64,000 bases of DNA from Anaerolineales bacterium (GCA_016744335.1 JADGEO010000012.1:1-64000), one strand, 5' to 3'. Shown: positions 34,053 through 43,620, counted from the stretch's first letter. Notes: generated by a model from the letters alone, not told the origin. Made by a program: numbers and translations.

Positions 34053-35072
34053 TCATTTGATTTTCTCAACCCCAATCCCAGCCCTATTGGGAAGATGGAG
34101 TTTCGCTTCATTGTCATATTTTACGCCATTAAAGGGATTGTTTTTTATCAGCAGGGGTGCATCTAAATCAATCCAATCGGCGTAGGCGGTTAAATTTGCC
34201 ATGGCGGTTATGCCCAAGGCAGTTTCAGACATACAGCCGAGCATGATCTTCATCCCCAATTCTCTGCCGCGCCGAAGCATTTTTAGCGCAGGGATTAGCC
34301 CGCCAATTTTCATCAACTTCAAATTAATCCCCGCCACGCCCGCTTTTGCTAAAGCCTCCACATCTGCCAAAGAGCGCACGCTTTCATCCGCTACTATTGC
34401 GGTTTTGCTGTGCGCCTGCACATAGCCCATTCCTTCGATGTCGTCTACCGCGGTGGGTTGCTCGATCATCTCTAAGTTATAAGGCATCAATGCTTTTATA
34501 TGACGGATTGCCTCATCGGGATTCCATGCCGCATTAGCGTCTACATAAATCCTGGCGTGTGGACGTGCGCCTCGCACCGCCGCGACGCGCGCAACATCGT
34601 CTTGGGTGCCGAGCTTCAACTTAATGACCGGATATTGAGCGTTTTCGCGCGCGAGCCGTGCCATCTCTTCTGGGGTGTCTATGCTGATGGTGAAGGCGGT
34701 GGCAAGCGCTTTGGGTTTTGGTGCTTCTAATAACTCATAGAGCGGGATATGTCTCTTTTTCGCGATTCTGTCATGCAATGCCAAGTCTAAAGCGCATCGT
34801 GCGGGGGCAGGTCCCTCCTCTCCAATCCACGCGGGGATTTGGGCAGGGCTATCAGGAAAAGGTGTCTCGCTTTGTGCTTTTCCTTCCCACAGGGCAATCA
34901 TCTCTTCATCTGGGATGTTGTAGTAGGGCGGAATCGTCCCCTCTCCCCATCCTTCATCATTGGCTAAGCGAATCCAAAAGGCGGTGCGGGTGAGGCTGGT
35001 GCCCGTTGATAGGCGAAAGGGGCGGTGAAATTCTAGCGTAAGCGCTTGGTAGGTGAGGCGGGGTTTTTGCAT
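34053..35072 (-). CDS. dipeptide epimerase (L-Ala-D/L-Glu epimerase-like, enolase superfamily)
   Basis: The 339-residue protein is a muconate-lactonizing-type enolase superfamily member. Catalytic Lys pair K151/K153 (VIKLKLG), metal ligands D178 (YVDAN), E204 (IEQP) and D229 (VADES), and the second base K252 in the INLKLMKIGG motif match L-Ala-D/L-Glu epimerases. It epimerises peptide stereocentres and may serve murein peptide recycling. It is the first gene of a two-gene unit with the ATP-grasp protein. Exact dipeptide specificity is not visible. Confidence 0.88.
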   Translation of the reverse strand: MQKPRLTYQALTLEFHRPFRLSTGTSLTRTAFWIRLANDEGWGEGTIPPYYNIPDEEMIALWEGKAQSETPFPDSPAQIPAWIGEEGPAPARCALDLALHDRIAKKRHIPLYELLEAPKPKALATAFTISIDTPEEMARLARENAQYPVIKLKLGTQDDVARVAAVRGARPHARIYVDANAAWNPDEAIRHIKALMPYNLEMIEQPTAVDDIEGMGYVQAHSKTAIVADESVRSLADVEALAKAGVAGINLKLMKIGGLIPALKMLRRGRELGMKIMLGCMSETALGITAMANLTAYADWIDLDAPLLIKNNPFNGVKYDNEAKLHLPNRAGIGVEKIK

Positions 35073-35197
35073 AGTTTTTTCCTTTGCAGTAGATAATGGC
35101 TAAAGCGATTGCTACGAGGGGAGGGGGTTGGGGATTTTTTAGACCTAGATATTTTTGTCTTATGATTTTACTCTAAATATTTTTGCTGTCACTAAAG

Positions 35198-35430
35198 GTT
35201 TTGCCCTTGCACGGCGTAGGGAAGGGTTGCACAGTATCGTTTTGCCTTTGCACGGCGCAGGGAAGGGTTGCTCAGCATCGTTTTGCCTTTGCACGGCGTA
35301 GGGAAGGGTTGCTCAGCATCGTTTTGTTGTTGCACGGTGTAGGGAAGGGTTGCACGGCATCGTTTTATCGTTGCACAGCGTAGGGAAGGGTTGCATGGTA
35401 TCGTTTTGTTGTTGCACGGTGTGGGGTAGT
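35198..35430. repeat. tandem array of 41-bp repeats upstream of hsdR
   Basis: Five exact-length 41-bp units start at 35198, 35239, 35280, 35321 and 35362, with a partial sixth from 35403. The consensus is GTTTTG(C/T)...TTGCACGGCGTAGGGAAGGGTTGCACAGCATC (shown in parts). Changes between units are substitutions only. No spacers are present, so it is not a CRISPR array. The array ends about 20 bases before a TATAAT at 35449-35454. The rest of the gap 35073-35553 shows no gene. Confidence 0.93.
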
Positions 35431-35448
35431 ATTCTAAGACTTAGAGAG

Positions 35449-35454
35449 TATAAT
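35449..35454 (+). promoter_or_regulatory. -10 box upstream of hsdR
   Basis: A TATAAT just after the 41-bp repeats lies about 100 bases before the hsdR start. The -35 region is weak (GTAGTA at 35426), so an activator binding the repeats is conceivable. Confidence 0.4.
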
Positions 35455-35553
35455 CTGCTTAGTTGAATCATCAAAAAGGTGAAGCTCAATTCAATGTGGA
35501 ATACTTTTCTTTATTCAGACAATAGATGGGTTTTTGTAGAGGAATAAAAGGCT

Positions 35554-38500
35554 ATGGCTTTCAACGAAGACACAAGAGTTAAAATTCCCGCATTATTACA
35601 TTTACATAGGTTGGGATACCAATATTTGTCGCTTAAAAAAGCGCAACGTGCTGTAGACACCAATATCTTCACGGATATTTTCACAAAATCCATTATCAGG
35701 ATTAATGATGGGGAGTTGGATGAGAATGATGCCGCTCGATTATTAGAAGATATTTCGTTAGTTCTGGATAACGAAGATTTAGGGGAAGCATTTTTCAAGA
35801 TGCTTATTACTACTTCAGGGATAAAGTTGATTGATTTCAAAAACTTCGATAATAATTCATTCCATGTTGTTACTGAGTTGGCTTGCCGAAATGGAGATGA
35901 TGAGTTTCGCCCTGATATTACCTTATTGATTAATGGTATGCCGCTTGCTTTCATCGAAGTAAAAAAGCCCAATAATCGTGAAGGGATTTTAAAAGAACGC
36001 GATCGGATGAATAAGCGTTTCCCGAATAAGAAGTTTAGAAAATTCATTAATATTTCTCAAATTCTTCTTTTTTCAAATAATATGGAATATGACTCTGATG
36101 TTGTTGAGCCTATTCAGGGAGCTTTTTATTCATCTATATCTTATGAAGAAGCAAATTTTAATTATTTCAGAGAAGAGGAAGAAATTGATTTAGCAACTCT
36201 GCTCAAACCAGAAGATGATGATGTTGAAAACTTTGTCTTAAAAGACAATAACCTTGCAGTAATTAAGTATTCTCCTGAGTTTTTGACAAATAAATCCCCC
36301 GATACGCCTACGAATCGGACTTTGACTTCTTTATTCAGCAAAGAACGGCTGGCATGGCTATTGAAATATGGATTTGCGTATGTGCGTACTGATGGCAGTC
36401 TTGAAAAGCATATCATGCGCTACCCGCAGATTTTTGCGACCAAAGCAATTGAGAAAAAACTTGATGATGGGGAAGTGAAGGGCATTATCTGGCATACACA
36501 AGGGAGCGGAAAAACGGCTTTGGCGTTTTATAATGTGCATTACCTAACAGATTATTTCCAGAAGAAAGGCGTTGTCCCAAAGTTCTATTTCATCGTAGAT
36601 AGAATTGATTTGATGATTCAAGCAATGCGAGAATTTTCCAGTCGTGGTTTAAACGTTCATACGGTTAGCTCAAGAGATGAGCTGATAAGGGATTTTAGGT
36701 CGCAACAAGCGATTTATAATAAGCAAGGCAAGCGTGAAATTACGGTTGTTAATATTCATAAATTTAAAGAAGATAACGATATATTCAGATCTAGCTTATA
36801 TGATATTAACATCCAGCGCGTATATTTTTTGGATGAAGTGCATCGTAGCTATAACCCAACGGGGAGTTTCCTTGCAAATCTCTATAGCTCAGATTGAAGT
36901 GCTATTCTGATTGGCTTGACAGGCACTCCGCTAATCGGCAAAGAACGCAGTTCCAAATCTCTTTTTGGCGATTATATTCACAAATATTATTACAACGCAT
37001 CTATTGCAGATGGGTATACGCTAAAGCTGATCAGAGAGGGAATCGAAACCAAATATAGGATGCAACTGGCTCAGGCTTTGAAAGAAATAGAAGTCTTGAA
37101 GGGCAATCTTGATAGACGTGAAATTTATGCCCATGAACGATTCGTTGAGCCAATGCTGGATTATGTGGTGGAAGATTTCATCAGTAGCAGAAAGATTTTT
37201 AACGATCATTCCATTGGCGGGATGGTGGTTTGTGATAGTTCTGCACAGGCGCGGGCGATGTTTAAGATTTTTGTCAACAAATATAGCCCAGATCAGAATA
37301 CTGTTGAAGATGTAGACGCGTTTTCTGCTATCAAAGAGCCAGCGGCTGAGTATAGAACTTATACGGACAGATACAAAAAAGACCTGACAGCAGCCCTTAT
37401 TTTGCATGATGTTGGCTCAAAAGATGAGCGCAAAGATGAGATCAATAATTTCAAAGAGGGCAAAGTAGATTTTCTCTTTGTCTATAATATGTTGTTAACG
37501 GGATTTGACTCACATCGCTTGAAAAAACTTTATATCGGGCGGTTGATAAAACGACATAATCTTTTGCAAACATTGACCAGAGTTAACCGTCCATATAAAG
37601 AATTTAGGCATGGTTATGTGGTGGATTTTGCCGATATTCGCAAGGAATTTGACCAAACAAATAAAGATTATTTTGATGAGTTACAGCAAGAACTTGGCGA
37701 TGAGATTGGTACTTATTCAAATCTCTTTAAGTCTAAAGAGGAAATTGAAGCAGAGCTTGAAGAAATCAAGGATACGCTTTTCCATTACGATTTACAAAAT
37801 GCCGCAATCTTCTCGCGACAAATTAGCCAAGTTCAGGATAGGAAAACTGTTCTTGAGATTAAAAAGGCGTTAGAAAATGCTCGCAATCTGTATAATTTGA
37901 TTCGGCTCTATGAGCATAATGATTTACTTGAAAAGATAGATTTCAAAAAATTTAATACTTTATATTACGAAGCAACTCGGCATTTGGACCATTTGAATCT
38001 GAAAGAATCTCTTGAAAACAACTTGGAAACCACGCATTTGCTGAACGAAGCACTGGAAAACGTAATTTTTATGTTTCGTAAGATTTCTGAAGAAGAGATG
38101 GTGATTGCCGATAAGCTGAAAGATACGCTCCGCAAAACTCGTGAGGCATTGAGTAGTAATTTTGACCAAAGCGACCCTGAATTTGTTAGTCTCTATGAAG
38201 CACTCAAAGAACTCTTCAATAAAAAGAATTTAGATGAGATTTCACAGGAAGAAATGAAAGAGAATATCGGTTCATTGCAACAGATTTATGATGCCGTGAC
38301 TGAGTTGAATCGAAAGAATAATTTGCTTAGGGCAAAATATGATCACGACCGTAAATATGCTCGAATGCACAAGCGGATATGGGAAAGGCAGACCATTTCA
38401 AAACGAGAGAGTGAACTCTACGAGGCTTTGTTGGGTGTTAAGTTAGATGTTGATGCGAAAGTTTTGCTTAATCAGAATATGCTGAATAATGATGCTTTCT

Positions 38501-38631
38501 TTGAAGCTTTGGTCATGCCAAATGTGATTGGTAGTTTTGGTAAGGCAAAGGTAAAGTTGGATCCAGATTCTGCCCATTATATTAATGGTTTGTTGGTTAA
38601 AGAATATATGGGTGAGTATCAGGCTGTTTAA
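35554..38631 (+). pseudogene. hsdR: type I restriction endonuclease subunit HsdR, interrupted by an in-frame TGA
   Basis: HsdR is the motor-nuclease of type I restriction. The reading frame spans 1026 codons, including the final stop, with a single in-frame TGA at 36895-36897 (codon 448). Before it lie the PD-(D/E)xK nuclease (D121, E135-V-K137), Walker A TQGSGKT (315-321) and DEVH (427-430). After it the same frame resumes with SAILIGLTGTPLIG, motor motifs and the C-terminal helical domain. Relatives carry Arg at this place (DRNA...LTGTP), so CGA to TGA is the simplest change. A GAGGA site precedes the ATG. No Shine-Dalgarno site precedes the TTG at 36916, so reinitiation is unlikely. It may be inactive, a sequencing error or read through. 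Confidence 0.85.
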
Positions 38632-38651
38632 AAAGGAAAAGGTAGTTTTCT

Positions 38652-39110
38652 ATGGGCACATATTCACAGATTTATATTCAGGTGGTTTTTGCGGTCAAGT
38701 ATAGGGAGAGTTTGATTCAGCCTGTGTGGGAGGATGAGTTGTATAAATACATCACCGGAATTGTGAGGAATAAAGGGCAAAAAATGTTGGCTATTAATGG
38801 GATGCCTGACCATATTCATATTCTGATTGGGATGAAGCCCGCTTGCTGTCTTTCTGATTTGGTGCGAGAGGTGAAGAAGTCATCAAACGCGTTTATTAAG
38901 GAGAGGGGGTTTACGTCACATAGGTTTCAATGGCAGGGAGGGTTTGGGGCATTTTCTTACAGCCATTCAAGTTTGGATAATGTGATCAGGTATATTATGC
39001 GACAGAAAGAGCATCATAAAAAGCAGGTGTTCAAAGATGAATATAAAACTTTCTTGAAAAATTTTGCCGTTGAACACAAAGATGAGTATTTATTTGAATG
39101 GATTGATTAA
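38652..39110 (+). CDS. tnpA: Y1-type transposase (IS200/IS605 TnpA, RAYT-like)
   Basis: This 152-residue HUH single-strand transposase has the HUH motif at His54-Ile-His56 (MPDHIHILIG). The catalytic Tyr114 in VIRYIMRQKEHH has Gln118 four residues later, as in IS608 TnpA (Tyr127/Gln131). The size is that of IS200 TnpA. It lies between hsdR and hsdM, 20 bases after hsdR, and is followed at once by an array of GACCCCTTCGGGGTC palindromes. That fits REP-associated tyrosine transposases, which act on such hairpins. The gene looks intact. Confidence 0.9.
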   Translation: MGTYSQIYIQVVFAVKYRESLIQPVWEDELYKYITGIVRNKGQKMLAINGMPDHIHILIGMKPACCLSDLVREVKKSSNAFIKERGFTSHRFQWQGGFGAFSYSHSSLDNVIRYIMRQKEHHKKQVFKDEYKTFLKNFAVEHKDEYLFEWID

Positions 39111-39428
39111 GTCCCCGAAGGGGTCTAATATTTATAACGATGATCAAAATGAAAAGATGCGACCCCTTCGGGGTCGTATGCAACACGCTGATAATGGCTA
39201 TAAAGATGGGACCCCTTCGGGGTCAAAACTGCGCCTGCGGGGGCGTATGCAACACGCTGATAATGGCTATAAAGATGGGACCCCTATCGGGGTCAAAACT
39301 GCGCCTGCGGGGCGTATGCAACATTTTGATAATCAATGGCTATAAAGATGGGACCCCTTCGGGGTCTGACCCTGAAAGGGTCTAATATCTATAACCGTAA
39401 AAGCCCCTCCCCTGACCCCGAAGGGGTC
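39111..39428. repeat. REP-like palindrome array downstream of tnpA
   Basis: Palindromes of the form GACCCCTTCGGGGTC occur at 39161-39175, 39210-39224, 39279-39294 (loop variant), 39352-39366 and 39414-39428 (GAA loop), with related ones at 39111-39125 and 39368-39382. Between 39176 and 39366 they are embedded in a 69-bp direct repeat that starts at 39176, 39245 and 39314 with GTATGCAACA. The array fills the hsdR/tnpA to hsdM gap. Confidence 0.93.
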
Positions 39429-39451
39429 AAATATCTATAGGAAAAAGAAAT

Positions 39452-41083
39452 ATGACATTAGAAACACAAGATTTCACCGCAAAAACAAAAGCATTAATTG
39501 ACGATTTAAAAAGCGTTTGCGCATCGTACGGATTAGGGAATGATGGGAACGAATTTAAAATCATTACCCAGGTTTTTCTGTACAAATTTATGAACGATAA
39601 GTTTGGGTATGAGGTAAAAAAAATAGCCCCTCAGCTGGCAGAAGCTGACCAATGGGAGCAAGCCATAAACAAGTACGATGCTCAAGATTATGAGATGTTA
39701 TTGCTACAACTTCCGCCAGATAGCGCAAAATTGAAGCCCAACCACTTCATATCCTATCTTTATAATAATTCAAATAGAGAAGAATTTGCTAAATTATTCG
39801 ATGATACCCTCCGCGATATCGCCATCAATAATAATGAGATTTTCTCGGTAAAAACGGGGAGCGGCGCAAAGGTGAAGCTCTTTGATGATTTGAGCAATTA
39901 CATCACCGATAGCTCACGGCGAGATGATTTTTGCCGCGCGCTGGTCAACCAATTGGTTGAGTTTAGCTTTGAAGAGATTTTTAGCAAAAAGTTCGATTTT
40001 TTCGCCACCATTTTTGAATACCTAATTCAGGAATACAACACAGACGGCGGCGGAAAATATGCCGAGTATTACACCCCGCACGCAGTGGCAGAGATTATGG
40101 CGGCAATTCTTGTGCCCGAACCGATGCAGAACGTGACCGCCTACGACCCGGCGGCTGGTTCTGGTTCGTTGCTAATGAGCTTGGCGCACGCTATTGGTGA
40201 AGACCGCTGTACCATTTACTCGCAAGATATTTCGCAAAAATCGAGCGGCATGTTGCGCCTAAACCTGATTTTGAATAATCTCGTACATTCCATCCAAAAT
40301 ATCATTCAGGGCAACACCCTGCTCAACCCTTATCACAGAGAGGGCGAAACACTCAAAAAGTTCGACTATATTGTCTCTAACCCACCTTTCAAATTAGATT
40401 TTAGCGATTTTCGAGACGATCTCGATACAAAGGCAAATCACGAGCGTTTCTTTGCGGGTATTCCCAATATCCCCAAAAAGAAAAAAGCCTCAATGGCAAT
40501 TTACCTGCTCTTTATTCAGCATACTATTTATTCGCTTTCGCCCACGGGCAAAGCCGCCATTGTTGTGCCCACCGGTTTTCTGACTGCGCAATCGGGTATT
40601 CCAAAGAAGATACGCCAAAAACTGGTCGATTCTAAAATGTTGCGCGGCGTGGTCTCTATGCCCAGCAATATCTTTGCCACCACTGGCACCAATGTTTCGG
40701 TTTTATTTTTAGATAAAACGAATACCGAAGGCGATGTAGTGCTGATGGATGCTTCAAAGGTGGGGACGACCATCAAAGAGGGGAAGAATCAGAAAACGCT
40801 TCTTTCTGCGGATGAAGAAAAGCGGATCGTCTCTGTATTCAACTTGCTAGAGTCCGAGGAAGATTTTTCTGTTGTTATCAGCTACGACAAAATCGCAGAG
40901 AAAAATTATTCTTTCAGTGCCGGGCAGTATTTCGAGATCAAAATCGAATATACAGACATCACCCCCGCAGAATTTACTGTCAAAATGGACGGTTTCAAAG
41001 AAAATCTTGATTCTCTCTTTACAGAATCGCAGGAATTGGAGCAGAAAATCAAGAAGCAGTTGGGGGGATTAATGTATGAGTAA
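39452..41083 (+). CDS. hsdM: type I restriction-modification DNA methyltransferase subunit HsdM
   Basis: This 543-residue N6-adenine methyltransferase subunit has an N-terminal helical HsdM_N domain (1-160), then YYTPH (206-210), the SAM motif DPAAGSG (232-238), and the catalytic NPPF (310-313). Its C-terminal tail is helical. It works with HsdS to methylate the target and with HsdR to restrict. The gene begins 23 bases after the REP array and overlaps hsdS by 8 bases. All catalytic motifs are intact, so methylation may persist even if hsdR is broken. Confidence 0.96.
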   Translation: MTLETQDFTAKTKALIDDLKSVCASYGLGNDGNEFKIITQVFLYKFMNDKFGYEVKKIAPQLAEADQWEQAINKYDAQDYEMLLLQLPPDSAKLKPNHFISYLYNNSNREEFAKLFDDTLRDIAINNNEIFSVKTGSGAKVKLFDDLSNYITDSSRRDDFCRALVNQLVEFSFEEIFSKKFDFFATIFEYLIQEYNTDGGGKYAEYYTPHAVAEIMAAILVPEPMQNVTAYDPAAGSGSLLMSLAHAIGEDRCTIYSQDISQKSSGMLRLNLILNNLVHSIQNIIQGNTLLNPYHREGETLKKFDYIVSNPPFKLDFSDFRDDLDTKANHERFFAGIPNIPKKKKASMAIYLLFIQHTIYSLSPTGKAAIVVPTGFLTAQSGIPKKIRQKLVDSKMLRGVVSMPSNIFATTGTNVSVLFLDKTNTEGDVVLMDASKVGTTIKEGKNQKTLLSADEEKRIVSVFNLLESEEDFSVVISYDKIAEKNYSFSAGQYFEIKIEYTDITPAEFTVKMDGFKENLDSLFTESQELEQKIKKQLGGLMYE

Positions 41084-42269
41084 AACAATTCAATTATTCA
41101 AAGTTGTGAAATACTCAAAAAAGAGAATTGATGCTGATAAGGTATCTCTCGAAAACTTCATAACTATAGATAATATTTTGCAAAACAGAGCAGGAATAAT
41201 GACTGCTATAAATTTACCTCCCAGTAATAATGCCATGCCAGCTTATGGAGTAGACCATATTTTGGTAGGAAATATTCGCCCATACTTAAAAAAAATATGG
41301 TTTTCAAATCGAGAAGGGGGATGTTCTTCTGACGTTTTGAATTTTGAAGTAAATCAAGAATATTTCCCAAAATTTGTATACTACTCTTTGTTTAGAGATG
41401 ATTTTTTCAATCACATGATGAGAGGGGCAAAAGGAACAAAAATGCCAAGAGGGGACAAAAATCAAATACTAGACTTCATAATTCCTGATTTTGATTTTCC
41501 TACTCAACAAAAAATCGCCGCCGTACTCTCCGCACTGGATGTCAAAATCGAACTCAACCAACGCATCAACGCCGAGCTGGAAGCCATGGCAAAGACCCTC
41601 TACGATTATTGGTTTGTGCAGTTTGATTTCCCGAATGAAGATGGTAAGCCTTATAAATCCAGCGGCGGCAAGATGGTCTGGAATGAGCACTTGAAACGTG
41701 AAATCCCGGAGGGGTGGGAAGTGGGAGAATTAAACGAGATAGCCAATATCACAATGGGACAATCTCCTCCCGGAAAATCCTATAATGAAAATGGTGAAGG
41801 AATGATCTTCTTTCAAGGTTGCACAGACTTTGGCTATCGCTTTCCTTCGGTACGTCAATTCACAACACAACCTAAACGCCTTGCAAAAAAAGGAGATATT
41901 CTATTAAGTGTTCGTGCACCTGTAGGAACACTTAATATTGCTAAAGAAGATTGTTGTATTGGACGTGGTCTTGCGGCATTAAATGGCAAAGACAATTCGA
42001 CAACGTATCTTTTTGAAGTGATGAAATACTTCAAGCAAGTCTTTGACAGGCGAAATGTAAACGGAACCACTTTTGGCTCAATAACCAAAGATGACTTATT
42101 CTCTCTGAAAGTCATAAAACCTGACGAGAAAATTCTTGAACAATATCAAGAGATAATTCAACCTACTTTTGAGAAACAAAATAAACTTGAACTCGAATCC
42201 CAAACCCTGACCGAACTACGCGATTGGCTTTTGCCGATGCTGATGAATGGGCAGGTGAGGGTGGCGTAG
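41076..42269 (+). CDS. hsdS: type I restriction-modification specificity subunit HsdS
   Basis: The 397-residue protein has two target-recognition domains. Each is followed by a conserved helical spacer: TQQKIAAVLSALDVKIELNQ near 145-165, and the closing LTELRDWLLPMLMNGQVRVA. HsdS reads the bipartite DNA sequence and holds two HsdM. It overlaps hsdM by 8 bases. The stop codon lies exactly where the 47-bp repeat array begins. A further tail-like coding segment (AEIDQMVYRLYKLTPEEIAL...) in the same frame phase lies after the array at 42474-42554, so the C-terminus may have been cut by the array. Confidence 0.94.
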   Translation: MSKTIQLFKVVKYSKKRIDADKVSLENFITIDNILQNRAGIMTAINLPPSNNAMPAYGVDHILVGNIRPYLKKIWFSNREGGCSSDVLNFEVNQEYFPKFVYYSLFRDDFFNHMMRGAKGTKMPRGDKNQILDFIIPDFDFPTQQKIAAVLSALDVKIELNQRINAELEAMAKTLYDYWFVQFDFPNEDGKPYKSSGGKMVWNEHLKREIPEGWEVGELNEIANITMGQSPPGKSYNENGEGMIFFQGCTDFGYRFPSVRQFTTQPKRLAKKGDILLSVRAPVGTLNIAKEDCCIGRGLAALNGKDNSTTYLFEVMKYFKQVFDRRNVNGTTFGSITKDDLFSLKVIKPDEKILEQYQEIIQPTFEKQNKLELESQTLTELRDWLLPMLMNGQVRVA

Positions 42270-42455
42270 TGCCCCCTTCTGTCCTGTGGACATCTTCCCC
42301 CGAGGGGGAAGAGTTGCGCCCCCTTCTGTCTTGCGGGCATTTTCCCCCGAGGGGGAAGAGTTGCGCCCCCTTTTGCCCTGCGGGCATTTTCCCCCGAGGG
42401 GGAAGAGTTGCGCCCCTTCTGTCTTGCGGGCATCTTCCCCCGAGGGGGAAGAATT
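42270..42455. repeat. array 1 of a 47-bp double-hairpin repeat
   Basis: Four units of about 47 bp (period 47, 47, 46) each carry a small hairpin TGTCC-TGT-GGACA or variants and a larger TCTTCCCCC-GA-GGGGGAAGA or TTCCCCC/GGGGGAA hairpin, joined by GTTGCGCCCC. The long antisense and sense reading frames across the array are products of the repeat. Confidence 0.93.
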
Positions 42456-42473
42456 TGTTTCTTCGCGTTGGAG

Positions 42474-42554
42474 GCAGAAATAGACCAAATGGTTTATCGG
42501 CTTTATAAGCTCACGCCCGAAGAAATCGCGCTTGTGGAGAGGAAAAATGACTAA
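42474..42554 (+). pseudogene. detached C-terminal tail of hsdS (remnant)
   Basis: The segment reads AEIDQMVYRLYKLTPEEIAL and then VERKND before a TAA. Tails of this kind (EIDxxVYxLYxLTxEEIxxVE) end many restriction-modification methylase and specificity proteins. It is in the same codon phase as hsdS, separated by exactly 204 bases of array, and has no start of its own. Its end overlaps the rhuM ATG. Confidence 0.55.
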
Positions 42555-43563
42555 ATCAAATCAACCTACCAGTGAAATTATCCTTTATCAAAGAGAAAAT
42601 GGGCAAACAAAACTCGAAGTCCGCCTTGAAAATGAGAATGTCTGGCTAACGCAACAGCAGTTGGCAACTCTATTAGAAACCAGCAAACAGAATATTAGCT
42701 TGCATCTACGCAATATCTTTGCTGAAAGTGAATTGGATGAAAGTTCAGTTGTCAAGGAATCCTTGATAACTGCCGCTGATGGAAAAATGTATCAAACCAA
42801 GTTATACAATCTGGATGCGATTATCTCTGTTGGCTACCGCGTAAAATCACATATCGCCACTCGTTTTCGTCAATGGGCAACTCGCCAGCTACGTGAATAT
42901 CTCATCAAAGGCTTTGTGATGGATGATGAACGTCTCAAAGAGAAAGAGCAAGTAAGTTATTTTGAAGAATTGCTGGCACGCATTCGTGATATCCGCTCAT
43001 CAGAAAAAGTCTTTTGGCGCAAAGTATTGGATATTTACGCAACAAGCATTGATTATGATCCAAAAACAGAAACATCACGGCGTTTTTTTGCGGTAATGCA
43101 AAATAAAATGCACTGGGCGGCACATGGTCATACCGCGGCGGAAATCATTAATCAGCGTGTAAATGCCAATAAATCCAATATGGGCTTAACTTCATGGAGC
43201 GGTGAAAAAATCAGGAAAACAGATGTATCTATTGCTAAAAATTATCTCAACCCAGAGGAATTAGATACGCTCAATCGCATCGTTACAGCCTATCTTGAAT
43301 TTGCCGAATTACAAGCGAAAAGTCGTAAACCAATGTATATGAATAACTGGATAGTCAAATTGGATGATTTTCTCCAAATCAGTGACCGTGATATTCTCAT
43401 ACACGCGGGAAAAATCAGCCACCAAAAAGCTCTGGATAAATCTCATGCTGAATATGAGAAGTATCGTCAAGAACGCATCAATACACCCTCTCCAGTAGAA
43501 GAACATTTTCTGGAAGCGATTAGCGAAATAAAAGAAATTGACAAGACGAGAAAACTGAAATAG
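42547..43563 (+). CDS. rhuM: RhuM family protein
   Basis: This 338-residue protein of the RhuM (virulence RhuM) family is often carried in restriction-modification and defence islands. Typical features are the N-terminal DNA-binding-like region (ENENVWLTQQQLATLLETSKQNISLHL, in part), YNLDAIISVGYRVKSHIATRFRQWAT (in part), LREYLIKGFVMDDERL and the C-terminal NWIVKLDDFL stretch. The first region looks like a helix-turn-helix or KilA-N-like fold. The frame is open to 42532, and the ATG at 42547 was chosen as it overlaps the upstream fragment's stop. The molecular function is unknown. Confidence 0.88.
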   Translation: MTKSNQPTSEIILYQRENGQTKLEVRLENENVWLTQQQLATLLETSKQNISLHLRNIFAESELDESSVVKESLITAADGKMYQTKLYNLDAIISVGYRVKSHIATRFRQWATRQLREYLIKGFVMDDERLKEKEQVSYFEELLARIRDIRSSEKVFWRKVLDIYATSIDYDPKTETSRRFFAVMQNKMHWAAHGHTAAEIINQRVNANKSNMGLTSWSGEKIRKTDVSIAKNYLNPEELDTLNRIVTAYLEFAELQAKSRKPMYMNNWIVKLDDFLQISDRDILIHAGKISHQKALDKSHAEYEKYRQERINTPSPVEEHFLEAISEIKEIDKTRKLK

Positions 43564-43577
43564 CTCAATTGGTAAAA

Positions 43578-43619
43578 CGTAACGCGACATGAATGTCGCG
43601 TTACGAATACAATTTTTTT
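43578..43619 (+). terminator. terminator after rhuM
   Basis: CGTAACGCGACA/TGTCGCGTTACG, a perfect 12-bp stem with a TGAA loop, is followed by AATACAATTTTTTT. Confidence 0.9.
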
Positions 43620-43620
43620 A

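Noticed and set aside
35183-35383. Reading frame in the 41-bp repeats
   Set aside because: It is the translation of the tandem repeat, with Cys-rich periodic sequence and no start context.
35198-35430. Possible CRISPR array
   Set aside because: Units of 41 bp follow each other with no unique spacers, and no cas gene is in the window.
36895-36897. Selenocysteine at the hsdR TGA
   Set aside because: Relatives have Arg at this position and no redox role is expected in a helicase motif. A nonsense mutation or read error is simpler, though a SECIS search was not possible.
39064-39385. Reading frames in the palindrome array after tnpA
   Set aside because: They repeat with the 69-bp unit and have no gene-like features.
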